Of a DNA stretch of 64,000 bases, positions 17,564-27,626 are shown in pieces. The first letter of the stretch is position 1; each line of letters begins with the position of its first letter. The position numbers were made by a program, and so were the translations under genes. The stretch is from [Anoxybacillus] calidus (GTDB lineage: Bacteria; Bacillota; Bacilli; Bacillales; Anoxybacillaceae). The notes below the pieces were generated by a model. It did no database searches. It saw only the letters and a list, made by a program, of their open reading frames with translations, and was not told the DNA's origin. Location of the stretch: positions 62,001 through 126,000 of the forward strand of contig NZ_JACDUU010000003.1 of the NCBI RefSeq assembly GCF_013760845.1, in the 5' to 3' direction.

Positions 17564-18553
17564 ATGGCAACGATTCGTGATGTTGCTAGATTAGCAGGTG
17601 TATCTGTCGCGACAGTTTCGCGCGTGTTGAATCAAAATGGCTATGTCAATGAAGAAACAGAAAAGCGCGTGAGGCGAGCGATTCAAGAGTTAAATTACAA
17701 ACCAAATGAAGTCGCGCGGACGCTTTTTAAAAAGACATCGAAAACGATTGGCTTGATTGTTCCGGATATTTCGAACCCGTTTTTTCCGGAGCTTGTCCGT
17801 GCAGTGGAAGATGTAACAAATATTTATGATTACACCGTGATTTTGTGTAATTCCGATGAGAAAAATGAAAAGGAAAAAGAGTATATTGAGGTATTAAAAC
17901 AAAAGTATGTCGATGGCGTTATTTTAACGACGAATCAATTGGAGCTTGCGGAAGTGTCTGAGCTTGATGTGCCGGTTGTTGTCTTGGACCGTCCGTTGAA
18001 TCACTCGTTTCCGTCGGTGATTGCCGATAATTATGGCGGGGCGCGGTTGGCGACGCGGCATCTATATGACATCGGCTGCCGCAAGATTGCCCATCTTCAA
18101 GGACCACCACACGTTGTCAACGCAGTGGAACGGTTCAACGGCTATCGCGATGAAATGAAGGAGTTAGGGCTGTGGGATGAGAATCTTGTCATTCTCGGAA
18201 ACTATCATCTAAAACAAGCGAAAGAAGCTGTATTACAAGCGTTCAAAGAGCATACGATTGACGGTATTTTTGCCGGGAATGATGTGATGGCGGTTGGTGC
18301 GCTGAAGGCGGTACAGCAGCTTGGTCTTCGCGTGCCGGAAGATGTAGCGATTATCGGATATGACGGCATTCCGCTCACAGAGATGACAACGCCGGAGTTA
18401 TCGACGATTTCACAGCCGATTTATGAAATGGGCGCGATGGCAGCAAGGCTCTTAGTGAAACGAATTGAAGGACAGCCGCTTGATCAAATTCATTATGTAT
18501 TACCGGTTCAGCTCATTCAGCGGGAATCGACGCGTAAGGGGGAAAAGGGATGA
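17564..18553 (+). CDS. rbsR: Ribose operon repressor
   Basis: 329 residues of the LacI family. The helix-turn-helix ATIRDVARLAGVSVATVSRVLNQNGYV is at the very N-terminus, and the effector domain starts near TIGLIVPDISNPFFPELV (about 60). ATG 17564 is preceded by AAGGTGGAG at 8 nt; an upstream in-frame GTG at 17501 lies inside the promoter and is rejected. First gene of rbsRKDACB, overlapping rbsK by 4 bp, so it is autoregulated through the palindrome at 17525-17542. Confidence 0.95.
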   Translation: MATIRDVARLAGVSVATVSRVLNQNGYVNEETEKRVRRAIQELNYKPNEVARTLFKKTSKTIGLIVPDISNPFFPELVRAVEDVTNIYDYTVILCNSDEKNEKEKEYIEVLKQKYVDGVILTTNQLELAEVSELDVPVVVLDRPLNHSFPSVIADNYGGARLATRHLYDIGCRKIAHLQGPPHVVNAVERFNGYRDEMKELGLWDENLVILGNYHLKQAKEAVLQAFKEHTIDGIFAGNDVMAVGALKAVQQLGLRVPEDVAIIGYDGIPLTEMTTPELSTISQPIYEMGAMAARLLVKRIEGQPLDQIHYVLPVQLIQRESTRKGEKG

Positions 18554-19446
18554 CCAAACCAGTAGTAACCGTTATTGGAAGTATCAATATGGATCTTGTC
18601 ACCATAGCAAGCCGTGTTCCGTCACAAGGTGAAACGATTCTTGGGGAAAGGTTTCGCCTGATTCCCGGTGGAAAAGGGGCAAATCAAGCAGTCGCAGCGG
18701 CTCGTTTAGGCGCAAAGGTCCATATGATTGGTGCGGTCGGTACGGACGCTTTTGGAAAGGAGCTTCTTCACTGCCTTGAACGGGAAGGTGTTTCTGTCGA
18801 CAATGTGAAACCGGTTACAGATGTGGAAACAGGAGTGGCGGTGATTACGATTTCAGAAGGGGATAACCGAATCATTGTCGTTCCTGGAGCGAACCATTCG
18901 CTTCGCCCGGAAGATGTCGAGGTGTGTGAGGAAGTGATTGCATCGAGCGATATTTGTTTGCTGCAGTTAGAAATTCCGCTTCCGGTTGTTGAGAGAGCGG
19001 TGGCATTAGCGAAAAAGCATGGAGTCCGCGTCATTTTAAATCCGGCTCCTGCACAGCCGTTACCGCTGTCATTGTTAGAGCAAGTGGACATTCTGACGCC
19101 GAATGAACATGAGCGCGATATTGTCTTTGCGGACATCGATGCGAGCCGATTCGCCAATCCATTCATTGTGACAGAAGGAGCGCGCGGCGTCACAATCATA
19201 AAAAATGGACAACCGACGTTAATTCCAGGGTTCAGTGTTCCTGTGGTAGACACGACAGGAGCTGGAGACACGTTCAATGGCGCGCTGGCGGTAGCGTTAA
19301 GTAAAGGCATGAGTTTAGAAGAAGCGTGTTTATTCGGAAACGCGGCAGCGGCGCTTTCTGTGACAAAGCTCGGAGCGCAAACGGGAATGCCGACAGAAGA
19401 TGAGGTTCAAGCGTTTCTTAAGACGAAGAAAGGGTGTTCTTCATGA
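18550..19446 (+). CDS. rbsK: Ribokinase
   Basis: 298 residues of the PfkB family; phosphorylates D-ribose to ribose 5-phosphate with ATP. Visible marks are the N-terminal SINMDLV, the sugar-binding [15 protein letters not shown] near residues 40-54, and the C-terminal [12 protein letters not shown] with its catalytic aspartate near 237. Translationally coupled to rbsR (ATGA overlap) and overlapping the possible upstream start of rbsD. Acts in the cytoplasm after uptake by RbsABC and pyranose opening by RbsD. Confidence 0.96.
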   Translation: MTKPVVTVIGSINMDLVTIASRVPSQGETILGERFRLIPGGKGANQAVAAARLGAKVHMIGAVGTDAFGKELLHCLEREGVSVDNVKPVTDVETGVAVITISEGDNRIIVVPGANHSLRPEDVEVCEEVIASSDICLLQLEIPLPVVERAVALAKKHGVRVILNPAPAQPLPLSLLEQVDILTPNEHERDIVFADIDASRFANPFIVTEGARGVTIIKNGQPTLIPGFSVPVVDTTGAGDTFNGALAVALSKGMSLEEACLFGNAAAALSVTKLGAQTGMPTEDEVQAFLKTKKGCSS

Positions 19447-19841
19447 AAAAGCACGGCATTTTAAATAAAGAATTAAATACGGTTTTAGCTTCTTTAGGCC
19501 ATACGGATACGATTGTCATCGCTGACTGCGGATTGCCGATTCCCGATGACGTTGTACGCATTGATTTGTCGCTTGTGAAAGGGTTTCCATCGTTTCTTAC
19601 TGTGCTGGACGCGATTGTCGCAGAGTTAGAGATTGAGGCGGTCACGCTTGCGGAAGAGATTAAAACGAATAATGAAAAAATGAACGAAGAAATTCATAAA
19701 CGGTTTGAGACAACGACAAAGCAATTTGTCTCTCATGAGCAGTTTAAAGAGATGACAAAATCAGCGAAAGCGATTATCCGCACAGGGGAAGCAACTCCTT
19801 ATGCGAATATTATTCTTCACTCAGGCGTCAATTTTTCTTAA
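19443..19841 (+). CDS. rbsD: D-ribose pyranase
   Basis: 132 residues. Interconverts beta-pyranose and beta-furanose ribose so that RbsK receives the furanose form. Contains the family histidine in [20 protein letters not shown] (about residues 13-32) and the C-terminal [13 protein letters not shown]. Start ATG 19443 ([11 protein letters not shown]) is preceded by GAAAGGG; it overlaps the end of rbsK by 4 bp. Confidence 0.95.
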   Translation: MKKHGILNKELNTVLASLGHTDTIVIADCGLPIPDDVVRIDLSLVKGFPSFLTVLDAIVAELEIEAVTLAEEIKTNNEKMNEEIHKRFETTTKQFVSHEQFKEMTKSAKAIIRTGEATPYANIILHSGVNFS

Positions 19842-19870
19842 AACATCGCACCTTTAAAGGGGAGAGGAAC

Positions 19871-21367
19871 GTGACAAGGCCGTTTATTGAAATGAAAGGG
19901 ATTAAAAAGTCGTTCCATCGGCATGTCGTGTTAGATGGCGTTGACTTTGAAGTGCGCTCCGGTGAAGTACATGCCTTGATGGGAGAAAACGGAGCCGGCA
20001 AATCCACATTAATGAAAATATTAACGGGGATTTACGAACGGGATTCCGGTACGGTCATGGTGAATGGAAAGGAAGTACATTACCGTCATCCGAAAGAGGC
20101 GGAACAAGACGGGATTTCCGTCATTCACCAGGAATTGAACATCATTCCGACGTTAACGGTTGCGGAAAATATGTTTTTAGGCCGCGAGCAGACGCTTGGG
20201 CGTACCGGCATTGTTCGCAGCAAAGACATGGCGGAGCAGGCGAAGATCTATCTGCAAAAGCTCGGCATCGAGATTTCACCCAATGAAATAGCGGGCAATC
20301 TATCAGTAGGGAAACAACAAATTGTCGAGATTGCTAGGGCGTTATCAACGGATGCGAAATGTCTCATTATGGATGAACCGACCGCAGCACTTACGGACCG
20401 GGAAATTCAAACGTTGTTTGAGGTCATTCGCACGCTCAAACAGCAAGGAGTCGCGATTGTTTACATTTCGCATCGCATGGAAGAAATTTTTACGATTTGC
20501 GACCGGATTTCGGTGCTGCGAGATGGGCAGTTTATCGGAACGAAAAAGATTCCGGAAACGAACTTTGATGAAATTGTTCATATGATGGTAGGCAGACAAA
20601 TTGGTGAACGCTTTCCAAAGCGGGAAAAACAAATTGGCGAAGAACGATTGAGAGTGGAAGGATTGACACAAAAAGGGGTATTCGAGAATGTTTCCTTCTC
20701 TGTACGCGCCGGAGAAATTCTTGGTGTTGCCGGGCTGATGGGAGCGGGACGAACGGAAATCATGGAAGCGATTTTTGGCGCGAGAAAAGTGCAAGAGGGA
20801 ACGATATATATTGATCGCAAGCCGGTAAATGTGAAGTCTCCTCGTCAAGCGATTAAGCACGGCATTGCGTTTATCACGGAAGACCGAAAAAGCAAAGGGC
20901 TCGTTTTGAATATGAGTGTTCGTGAAAATTTAACACTACCAAAAGCGGAGCAATTAGCCAATGTCGGTGTCATTCAGGCGAAAAAGGAAAAAAGTTTAGT
21001 TCAATCGCTCATTGCCCGCTTAAAAATTAAAACGGCTTCACCGGAACTAGAAGTAAAGGCATTAAGTGGGGGAAATCAACAAAAAGTGGTGTTTGGAAAA
21101 TGGCTGGCGATGGAGCCGCGCATTCTCATCCTAGATGAACCGACGCGCGGTGTCGATGTCGGGGCGAAAAAAGAAATTTATGAGATTATGAATGAACTCA
21201 CCGCGCAAGGTGTGGCGATTATTATGGTGTCGTCGGAGCTTCCGGAAGTACTGGGAATGAGCGACCGCATTATGGTTGTTCATGAAGGAAAAGTAACGGC
21301 CATTTTCGACAATGAAAATGTCGATCAAGAAATGATTATGCGTGCGGCGACGGGAGGGGAAGCATAA
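19871..21367 (+). CDS. rbsA: Ribose ABC transporter ATP-binding protein (two ABC domains)
   Basis: 498 residues with a full N-terminal ABC domain (Walker [10 protein letters not shown] near 38-46, signature LSVGKQQ, Walker B CLIMDEP) and a second domain with a degenerate Walker A (GLMGAGRTE near 290), signature [15 protein letters not shown] and [14 protein letters not shown]. This fused arrangement is normal for pentose importers. GTG start with GGGGAGAGGAACGTG. It energises ribose import with RbsC and RbsB and overlaps rbsC by 1 bp. Confidence 0.96.
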   Translation: MTRPFIEMKGIKKSFHRHVVLDGVDFEVRSGEVHALMGENGAGKSTLMKILTGIYERDSGTVMVNGKEVHYRHPKEAEQDGISVIHQELNIIPTLTVAENMFLGREQTLGRTGIVRSKDMAEQAKIYLQKLGIEISPNEIAGNLSVGKQQIVEIARALSTDAKCLIMDEPTAALTDREIQTLFEVIRTLKQQGVAIVYISHRMEEIFTICDRISVLRDGQFIGTKKIPETNFDEIVHMMVGRQIGERFPKREKQIGEERLRVEGLTQKGVFENVSFSVRAGEILGVAGLMGAGRTEIMEAIFGARKVQEGTIYIDRKPVNVKSPRQAIKHGIAFITEDRKSKGLVLNMSVRENLTLPKAEQLANVGVIQAKKEKSLVQSLIARLKIKTASPELEVKALSGGNQQKVVFGKWLAMEPRILILDEPTRGVDVGAKKEIYEIMNELTAQGVAIIMVSSELPEVLGMSDRIMVVHEGKVTAIFDNENVDQEMIMRAATGGEA

Positions 21368-22317
21368 TGCAAGACGTACGGGAAAAAGCATGGAGTTTTG
21401 ATGTGAAAAAGTTGGGTCCGCTTATCGGTTTTCTATTGTTATGTATCGTATTGTCTGTATTAAGCGATAATTTCTTAACGGTCGACAACTGGTTAAATAT
21501 TTTACGCCAAGTATCGATTAACGCGTTGATTGCCTTTGGGATGACATTTGTGATTCTCACAGGAGGAATTGATTTATCAGTCGGTTCTGTGTTAGCGCTT
21601 TCGAGCGCGATTACAGCGGGGATGATGGCCAACGGGATGGAGGGATGGACAGCCATCATCATTGGATTACTCGCCGGTTTTCTGATGGGAGCGTTGAACG
21701 GTGCGATTATTACAAAAGGACGTGTCGCTCCGTTTATTGCGACATTAGCAACGATGACGATTTTTCGCGGTGCAACGTTAGTGTATACAGACGGACGCCC
21801 CATTACGGGATTTTCCGATGATATTTTATTCCAAATGATGGGGCGAGGTTATTTTCTCGGGATTCCTGTTCCCGTTGTGTTTATGATGGTTATTTATATT
21901 GTCTTGTACTTTGTTTTAAAGAAAACCACATTTGGCCGCCATACATATGCCATTGGCGGCAATGAGGAAGCGAGCCGCTTATCTGGTATCCGTGTTGACC
22001 GATTAAAAGTTTGGATTTATTCGTTAACAGGCGGACTCGCTGCGTTAGCGGGAATGATTTTAACTTCCCGACTCAACTCGGCACAGCCGACCGCGGGAAC
22101 GTCTTATGAATTAGATGCCATTGCCGCTGTCGTGCTTGGCGGAACAAGTTTATCCGGCGGTCGCGGTTGGATTTTCGGAACGTTAGTCGGCGCACTGATT
22201 ATCGGTGTGTTGAACAACGGATTGAATCTATTAAATGTATCTTCATTCTATCAACAAGTCATCAAGGGTGCTGTCATTCTTCTTGCGGTCATTTTAGATC
22301 GCCGTAAAGAAGTTTGA
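21367..22317 (+). CDS. rbsC: Ribose ABC transporter permease
   Basis: 316 residues, about ten hydrophobic segments, of the BPD_transp_2 family. Typical motifs are FGMTFVILTGGIDLSVGSVLALSS near residues 57-80 and AAVVLGGTSLSGGRGWIFGTLVGALIIGVLNNGLNL near 255-290. It forms the ribose channel in the membrane. Its ATG overlaps the rbsA stop by one base, which indicates coupling. Confidence 0.95.
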   Translation: MQDVREKAWSFDVKKLGPLIGFLLLCIVLSVLSDNFLTVDNWLNILRQVSINALIAFGMTFVILTGGIDLSVGSVLALSSAITAGMMANGMEGWTAIIIGLLAGFLMGALNGAIITKGRVAPFIATLATMTIFRGATLVYTDGRPITGFSDDILFQMMGRGYFLGIPVPVVFMMVIYIVLYFVLKKTTFGRHTYAIGGNEEASRLSGIRVDRLKVWIYSLTGGLAALAGMILTSRLNSAQPTAGTSYELDAIAAVVLGGTSLSGGRGWIFGTLVGALIIGVLNNGLNLLNVSSFYQQVIKGAVILLAVILDRRKEV

Positions 22318-22347
22318 TATAGAAAATCATTAAGGGAGATGGGAGAC

Positions 22348-23277
22348 ATGATAAAGAAACTAGCAAGCATGTTTATATTGGTTTTACTGGCCATTGGCGT
22401 ATTAGCGGGTTGCTCACTTGAAAATGGTGCAACAAGTGACAAAAAAGAAGGAAAGAAAGACGAAGATATTAAAATTGGTTTGTCGATTTCTACGTTAAAT
22501 AACCCGTTCTTCGTATCTTTAAAAGAAGGAGCGGAAAAAGCAGCGAAGGAAGCAAAGGTAGAATTAACAGTCGTTGATGCACAAAATGATTCCGCGAAGC
22601 AAATTAACGATATTGAAGACTTAATTCAACAAGGCGTTGACTTTATTTTAGTGAACCCAACAGACTCAAGTGCCATCACATCAGCGATTGAATCAGCGAA
22701 TAACGCAAACATTCCAGTTATTACGGTAGACCGCAGTGCAGAAGGTGGAGAAGTCGTTTCTCACATTGCTTCTGATAACGTTGCTGGCGGTAAGATGGCA
22801 GGCGAATTTTTAATTGAACAGTTAAAAGACGGTGGAAATATTGTCGAGTTGGAAGGGATCCCTGGTTCATCTGCGGCACGTGAGCGCGGTGAAGGATTCC
22901 ATCAAGTAATTGATAAGGCAAGCAATATAAAAGTAGTCGCAAAGCAAGCAGCGGACTTTGACCGTGCAAAAGGGTTGTCTGTCATGGAAAACATTTTGCA
23001 AAGCCAAAGCGACATTAAAGCGGTGTTCGCTCATAACGACGAAATGGCGTTAGGAGCATTAGAAGCGCTTGAAGCTCGCGGTATGAAAGATGTTCTTGTT
23101 GTTGGTTTTGATGCGACAGAAGATGCTGTAAAAGCAGTAAAAGAAGGAAAAATGGCAGCAACAGTCGCACAAAAGCCTGAACTGATTGGGGAAAATGCGG
23201 TGACAACAGCGTTAAAAGTATTAAAAGGGGAAAAAGTGGAGAAATTTATTCCAGTGCCGTTGGAGTTAGTGAAATAA
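22348..23277 (+). CDS. rbsB: D-ribose-binding lipoprotein
   Basis: 309 residues. Lipoprotein signal [22 protein letters not shown] with lipobox cysteine at residue 22, then a type I periplasmic-binding fold: [26 protein letters not shown] near 40-65 and [26 protein letters not shown] near 255-280. ATG 22348 is preferred over ATG 22339 because AAGGGAG (22333-22338) is too close to the latter. Last gene of the operon; a 12-bp stem follows. Confidence 0.95.
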   Translation: MIKKLASMFILVLLAIGVLAGCSLENGATSDKKEGKKDEDIKIGLSISTLNNPFFVSLKEGAEKAAKEAKVELTVVDAQNDSAKQINDIEDLIQQGVDFILVNPTDSSAITSAIESANNANIPVITVDRSAEGGEVVSHIASDNVAGGKMAGEFLIEQLKDGGNIVELEGIPGSSAARERGEGFHQVIDKASNIKVVAKQAADFDRAKGLSVMENILQSQSDIKAVFAHNDEMALGALEALEARGMKDVLVVGFDATEDAVKAVKEGKMAATVAQKPELIGENAVTTALKVLKGEKVEKFIPVPLELVK

Positions 23278-23293
23278 TCGAACCGTAAAATAT

Positions 23294-23321
23294 GTAGGAG
23301 CAGTTATTGAACTGCTCCTAC
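23294..23321. terminator. Hairpin between convergent rbsB and SLH gene
   Basis: GTAGGAGCAGTT and AACTGCTCCTAC form a perfect 12-bp stem with a 4-nt loop. T-rich tails are weak on both sides, but the position between converging genes supports a shared terminator. Confidence 0.6.
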
Positions 23322-23325
23322 AATG

Positions 23326-24375
23326 TTATTGGTGGTTTTTTGCTTGTATAAGTCTTTCATCAATAGCGACCCAAATCGCTTTTTCTAGTAGAATATCTTG
23401 ATTGTTGTTATGATTAATAAAATAGTTGTTTAAGCGTTGTTTCACTTTTTCAACTACTACTTCAGGAGCGGCTAATAATTTATAATCGCTCCAATCCGCT
23501 TGCCAACATTCAACTATAAATTGGATGATCTCTGTTTTTTCTCCCTCTGATAAATCTGCCCAGTCAAAGCCAGTCCAGTAGTTGAACTGATCATATTGAA
23601 GACGCATATACATGTCATCGAGGAAGGTGACGACATCAATCGTTTCAGAAGTTCCGTCGGTGTAGACCACTTTAACCGCGTCATCATTGACGAATTGAAC
23701 ATCTTCAATATTGTCTACGGTGTTAGCTCCAATGACATATAAGGCATTTTCAAAGAATTGGTCCCCTTTTATTTTGAAGAAATAAATCCATTTTGCTGCA
23801 GCGGCACGCGTTCCTGGTTGAGATGGCATAAATTCGTTGTTAGGGTTTCCTTCCGCAAAGCCTATATGTTCTGCAAACGATACATACGGATAAGCTGTAG
23901 GGGAGATTTTTGCTTCATCTTTAAATTCAGATTGCAAGTATAAAAGTTGTGCATAGTCTTCCAATCCCATCGCACGTACAAACATGATAATCATCTCTTG
24001 ACGGGTAATTGGTAATGCGGCACCGAAATATCCAGGTTTTTTTCCGCTTGTAATGCCGGCATCCACTAGCGCGCCAACATATGGTTTTGCCCAATTAGGA
24101 ACATCGGTGAAAGATTTTGCGCTAGCCTCATTTAAAGGTAACTCTAATGCCAATGCTAGCATTTTCGCAAAATCGGAACGTTTAATCGTTATGTTTGGAC
24201 GATATGTTCCATCAGGAAAACCGGTAATAACTCCTTCTTTTCCAAGTGCTTCAATATATTCTTTTGCAAACGAGCCATTAATGTCGCTAAATGTAGCGGC
24301 TTCGGCTTTGTGAGAAAATGAAAACGTTGAAAGAAAGAGAATCAAAGAACTACATAATACTAGAAATTTCTTCAT
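23326..24375 (-). CDS. Secreted SLH-domain protein
   Basis: 349 residues. A signal peptide (MKKFLVLCSSLILFLSTFSFSHKAEA) is followed by three S-layer homology repeats with the anchors IKRSDFAKML, ITRQEMIIMF and a diverged GTRAAAAKWIYFF, covering about residues 27-195. These bind pyruvylated wall polymer. The remaining 150 residues, rich in acidic and aromatic residues, match no domain I recognise. GGAGG sits 6 nt before the ATG at 24375; an upstream in-frame ATG at 24408 has no such site. Single-gene unit at the cell surface; role unknown. Confidence 0.88.
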   Translation of the reverse strand: MKKFLVLCSSLILFLSTFSFSHKAEAATFSDINGSFAKEYIEALGKEGVITGFPDGTYRPNITIKRSDFAKMLALALELPLNEASAKSFTDVPNWAKPYVGALVDAGITSGKKPGYFGAALPITRQEMIIMFVRAMGLEDYAQLLYLQSEFKDEAKISPTAYPYVSFAEHIGFAEGNPNNEFMPSQPGTRAAAAKWIYFFKIKGDQFFENALYVIGANTVDNIEDVQFVNDDAVKVVYTDGTSETIDVVTFLDDMYMRLQYDQFNYWTGFDWADLSEGEKTEIIQFIVECWQADWSDYKLLAAPEVVVEKVKQRLNNYFINHNNNQDILLEKAIWVAIDERLIQAKNHQ

Positions 24376-24835
24376 GATATACCTCCGGATAGAGTATTTG
24401 GCATCCAATTAAAATATTAACAAAGATAGGAAGAGATTGATACTAGAATTATTTTCCTTTTACGATCGTTTGGAAGTTTTACCAATAGCGGAGGGGGATA
24501 GGGAAGCGAATCGGAGCAGCCCTTTCACCTAACTTCTGAATTTGTCATCTGGATATGAATGTTTGTCGACGCTTTCATTAGAAGGAGGCAGTGGTAGATG
24601 GGGCTCTCATCGCTTTTTATGTCTCTTGGTGGAAAACGATTGTTTTGTGGTATAGTATATCTAACTAAAAACATTGTTTACATTTTTTTAACCTAATCGT
24701 TATAATGATATCAGTTGAAAATTTTGGTAAAAAAGGTGATGGATCATACGAACGTAAACACATGTATATCTTCAATGATAGTAAACTCTTCGAAAGATAT
24801 AGCTCAAATACCAATGAATCGGGGAGAGGGAATGT
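24376..24835. other. Intergenic stretch between divergent SLH and STAS genes
   Basis: About 460 bp. A -10-like GTATAGTATAT is seen near 24649-24660 toward the STAS gene. The part 24475-24610 is somewhat richer in G and C (GCGGAGGGGGATAGGG), but I could not fold it into a known RNA. No supported gene. Confidence 0.4.
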
Positions 24836-25153
24836 ATGTCTTTGACGATTGACATGTTGAAAGAAGGCTCTCAAATGACGCTTTATGTAAAAGGGGTTTT
24901 AGACATTTCAACGACAAAAATATTGGATCAAACGTTGGAGGAAATAGGGAATATAGACCAATTAGTCGTTGATTTGGAAGGTTTAGAATTTATCGATTCT
25001 ACAGGGGTAGGATCAATTATCAATGCTATTCGTTTGTCTGAGAAACAAAAATGTAAGCTGAAATTACAAGGGATGAATCCAATGATTCATGACATTTTTG
25101 ATACCCTTGGAGTCTATTACATTTTAGAAACGGTACAAAAAGAGATCGTTTGA
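24836..25153 (+). CDS. STAS-domain anti-sigma factor antagonist
   Basis: 105 residues, the length of SpoIIAA/RsbV proteins. The hallmark LVVDLEGLEFIDSTGVGSIINAIRL near residues 41-65 contains the serine normally phosphorylated by an anti-sigma kinase (DSTGVG). GGGGAGAGGG precedes the ATG. No kinase or sigma factor gene is next to it, so it is a stand-alone antagonist whose partner must be elsewhere. It could act in the general stress response or a related switch; spoIIAA and rsbV themselves normally lie in kinase operons. Confidence 0.85.
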   Translation: MSLTIDMLKEGSQMTLYVKGVLDISTTKILDQTLEEIGNIDQLVVDLEGLEFIDSTGVGSIINAIRLSEKQKCKLKLQGMNPMIHDIFDTLGVYYILETVQKEIV

Positions 25154-25240
25154 CGCTAGATTCTTGTTTTATTTACATATTTCAGGATAGAAACTATTTT
25201 CTTAGCATAGAAAACGAAACGGTAAAGAAATATAGGCTTT

Positions 25241-25283
25241 AAAAAATGGGCTTCACGCAAATACGAGTGATTACGAAGCCCAT
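25241..25283 (-). terminator. Terminator of the aldehyde dehydrogenase/DUF779 unit
   Basis: ATGGGCTTC (25246-25254) pairs with GAAGCCCAT (25275-25283); on the minus strand it is followed by TTTTTT. Confidence 0.8.
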
Positions 25284-25307
25284 CTAATGATTGAAAAACT
25301 ACTTGAT

Positions 25308-25646
25308 TCACTCTCCAAATACCCTCGAACGTGTCAAAAACCGTACCCCTTCTGGTCCTTCAAGCGAGAACATGCCACCTCGGCCGGGCACGACATCGAT
25401 AATGAGTTGTGTATGTTTCCAATATTCATACTGTGCGGCTGAGATATAAAATGGACAACCGCCAATTTCACCAAGTAGGACATCAGAGTCTCCGATGATG
25501 AGGTCTCCTTGTGGATAGCACATAGGGGAGCTGCCGTCACAGCATCCGCCTGATTGGTGAAACATGAGAGGACCATATTTCGCTTTCAATTTTTCAATTA
25601 ATTGTAAAGCGGCTTCTGTCGCAAGGACTTTTGGTTGCTTGCTCAT
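25308..25646 (-). CDS. DUF779 protein, aldehyde dehydrogenase partner
   Basis: 112 residues. Contains FHQSGGCCDGSSPMCYPQGD near residues 29-48 and GGCPFYISAAQYEYW near 62-76, the cysteine-rich core of DUF779. This family is repeatedly encoded beside NAD-dependent aldehyde dehydrogenases, and its own biochemical role is not established. AAAGGAGGT gives a strong ribosome site. The 73-bp gap to the dehydrogenase holds a hairpin (25675-25708) that may lower expression relative to it. Confidence 0.88.
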   Translation of the reverse strand: MSKQPKVLATEAALQLIEKLKAKYGPLMFHQSGGCCDGSSPMCYPQGDLIIGDSDVLLGEIGGCPFYISAAQYEYWKHTQLIIDVVPGRGGMFSLEGPEGVRFLTRSRVFGE

Positions 25647-25674
25647 AAGTAGACCTCCTTTCGCTTATTGGTAA

Positions 25675-25708
25675 AACAGGCAGCGAGCTAAGTAGCACGC
25701 TGCCTGTT
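25675..25708 (-). promoter_or_regulatory. Intergenic hairpin between aldehyde dehydrogenase and DUF779 genes
   Basis: AACAGGCAGCG (25675-25685) pairs with CGCTGCCTGTT (25698-25708). On the minus strand only four T follow, so partial termination or 3'-end protection of the upstream message is likely. Confidence 0.6.
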
Positions 25709-25719
25709 GATGTTACGTA

Positions 25720-27240
25720 TTAAAAGAATCCTAGTTTCTTAGGAGAATAGCTGACAAGCAAGTTCTTTGTTTGTTGATAGTGTTCAAGCATCATTTTATG
25801 TGTTTCGCGGCCAATACCAGATAATTTGTATCCGCCGAATGCCGCATGAGCCGGATAAGCATGGTAGCAGTTCGTCCAAACACGTCCAGCCTGAATGCCG
25901 CGGCCAACACGGTAAGCGGTATTGATATCGCGTGTCCAAACGCCTGCACCTAGACCGTATAATGATTCATTGGCGATGGCCAATGCTTCTTCTTGATCTT
26001 TAAACGTTGTCACTGATACAACCGGTCCGAAAATTTCTTCTTGGAAAATGCGCATTTTGTTATGGCCTTTAAATACTGTTGGCTTCACATAATAGCCGTT
26101 GCTTAATTCGCCTTCAAGGAAATTGCGTTCACCGCCGATTAATAGCTCGGCTCCTTCTTGTTTACCGATATCAATGTAAGATAAGATTTTTTCAAGCTGC
26201 TCAGCAGAAGCTTGAGCACCAATCATTGTTTCTGTATCTAATGGATTTCCTTGTTTAATTTGTTTCACACGCTCTAAGGCACGCTCGATAAACGCATCAT
26301 AAATAGACTCTTGGATGAGAGCGCGAGATGGGCACGTACATATTTCACCTTGGTTTAACGCGAACATCGTGAAGCCTTCAAGCGCTTTGTCGAAGAATTC
26401 GTCATCTTTGTCCATTACATCTTCAAAGAAAATGTTTGGTGATTTACCGCCAAGTTCTAATGTGACTGGAATAATGTTTTGGGAAGCGTATTGCATAATA
26501 AGTCGGCCTGTTGTTGTTTCACCTGTAAACGCAATTTTTCCGATTCGGCTGCTGGATGCAAGCGGTTTTCCTGCTTCAAGGCCAAAACCGTTAACGATAT
26601 TCACAACGCCAGGTGGAAGCAAGTCTTGAATCAGTTCCATTAAAACAAGAATGGAAGTCGGCGTTTGTTCCGCTGGTTTTAACACTACGCAGTTGCCGGC
26701 AGCTAATGCTGGGGCAAGTTTCCATACTCCCATTAAAAGCGGGAAGTTCCAAGGGATGATTTGTCCAACAACGCCGATTGGCTCTTTAAAGTGGTAAGCT
26801 ACTGTATCGTGATCGATCTCTGCCAATGAACCTTCTTCCGCACGGATGCAGCCGGCGAAATAACGGAAATGGTCGATAGCAAGAGGAATGTCAGCATTTA
26901 ATGTTTCACGGATTGGTTTTCCGTTTTCCCATGTTTCTGCAACCGCTAACATTTCAAGGTTTTCTTCCATGCGATCGGCAATTTTATTTAAAATTCTTGC
27001 ACGCTCTGCCGGAGATGTGCGTCCCCATGCTTCTTTTGCTGCATGTGCCGCATCTAACGCCAATTCGATGTCCGCTGCTTTAGAGCGCGGTACTTCGCAA
27101 TAAACTTCCCCAGTCACAGGGGAAATGTTCTCAAAATACTCACCGTCTACTGGAGGAACCCATTTTCCTCCGATAAAGTTTTCATAACGTTTTTTGAAAG
27201 TGATAAGTGAACCAGGTTTTCCAGGTTGAGCATAAATCAT
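25720..27240 (-). CDS. NAD-dependent aldehyde dehydrogenase (AcoD/ExaC-like)
   Basis: 506 residues, full length for the family. It oxidises an aliphatic aldehyde, probably acetaldehyde, to the acid. Visible are the cofactor region [23 protein letters not shown] near 155-180, the glutamate in [11 protein letters not shown] near 262-272 and the catalytic cysteine in [11 protein letters not shown] near 301. GGGGG precedes the ATG. It is co-transcribed with DUF779, has a consensus sigma-A promoter and a cre-like site in the leader. The residue pattern and DUF779 pairing favour the acetaldehyde dehydrogenase branch; the substrate is inferred. Confidence 0.93.
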   Translation of the reverse strand: MIYAQPGKPGSLITFKKRYENFIGGKWVPPVDGEYFENISPVTGEVYCEVPRSKAADIELALDAAHAAKEAWGRTSPAERARILNKIADRMEENLEMLAVAETWENGKPIRETLNADIPLAIDHFRYFAGCIRAEEGSLAEIDHDTVAYHFKEPIGVVGQIIPWNFPLLMGVWKLAPALAAGNCVVLKPAEQTPTSILVLMELIQDLLPPGVVNIVNGFGLEAGKPLASSSRIGKIAFTGETTTGRLIMQYASQNIIPVTLELGGKSPNIFFEDVMDKDDEFFDKALEGFTMFALNQGEICTCPSRALIQESIYDAFIERALERVKQIKQGNPLDTETMIGAQASAEQLEKILSYIDIGKQEGAELLIGGERNFLEGELSNGYYVKPTVFKGHNKMRIFQEEIFGPVVSVTTFKDQEEALAIANESLYGLGAGVWTRDINTAYRVGRGIQAGRVWTNCYHAYPAHAAFGGYKLSGIGRETHKMMLEHYQQTKNLLVSYSPKKLGFF

Positions 27241-27272
27241 GATTAATTCCCCCTTTGTTTAAATGGATGATA

Positions 27273-27286
27273 AGTAAGCGCATACA
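27273..27286 (-). promoter_or_regulatory. Candidate cre (catabolite response element)
   Basis: On the minus strand TGTATGCGCTTACT matches the cre consensus TGWAANCGNTNWCA except at one or two positions. It lies about 40 nt downstream of the expected transcription start, a roadblock position. Confidence 0.45.
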
Positions 27287-27331
27287 AATTCAAATATTTA
27301 GATATTTAGAAAAATTCATTCGCTGATATAA

Positions 27332-27360
27332 ATATTATCATTGTAAGAATTTTATGTCAA
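27332..27360 (-). promoter_or_regulatory. Sigma-A promoter of the aldehyde dehydrogenase gene
   Basis: On the minus strand TTGACA (27360-27355), a 17-nt spacer and TAATAT (27337-27332). Confidence 0.8.
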
Positions 27361-27419
27361 ATTTAAATCACTATTAAATAGTATGATGAAAACCGCTATT
27401 TATAACCTCAACAACCACA

Positions 27420-27597
27420 TTGATAAGTAGTGAAAGCAACCTGTTAGAAAGTCATCATGGAATACACGAACTAGCCCAGCCCGGCTTGTTGCCTTATCAC
27501 AAAAAATGAACGGGAAAGCAGGGGGTTCGGCTGAGCGCGTGGAATCTGTAAACCCGAAAGCCTCTGGGGATATTCCAGGCTAGTCCATCCGGATATG
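27420..27597. other. GC-rich, possibly structured intergenic segment of unknown nature
   Basis: This stretch is clearly richer in G and C than its flanks and contains ACTAGCC (about 27470) and GGCTAGT (about 27577) as an inverted pair, plus GGAATA/TATTCC. Both strands have frames interrupted by stops; the minus strand gives 58 codons ending at 27403 with no start site. It could be a structured RNA, a decayed mobile element or a gene remnant. I cannot decide. Confidence 0.35.
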
Positions 27598-27626
27598 AAA
27601 AAACCTCCTGCCATAGGCAAGAGGCT
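27598..27626 (-). terminator. Terminator of the Gfo/Idh gene
   Basis: CCTCCTGCC and GGCAAGAGG pair around ATA; on the minus strand TTTTTT follows. Confidence 0.75.

Noticed and set aside
18768-19310. 180-codon minus-strand frame inside rbsK
   Set aside because: Antisense to an intact ribokinase with all motifs; composition effect only.
27420-27597. Group II intron or known riboswitch in the GC-rich gap
   Set aside because: I could not find a domain V-like hairpin, nor the core of any riboswitch class I know.
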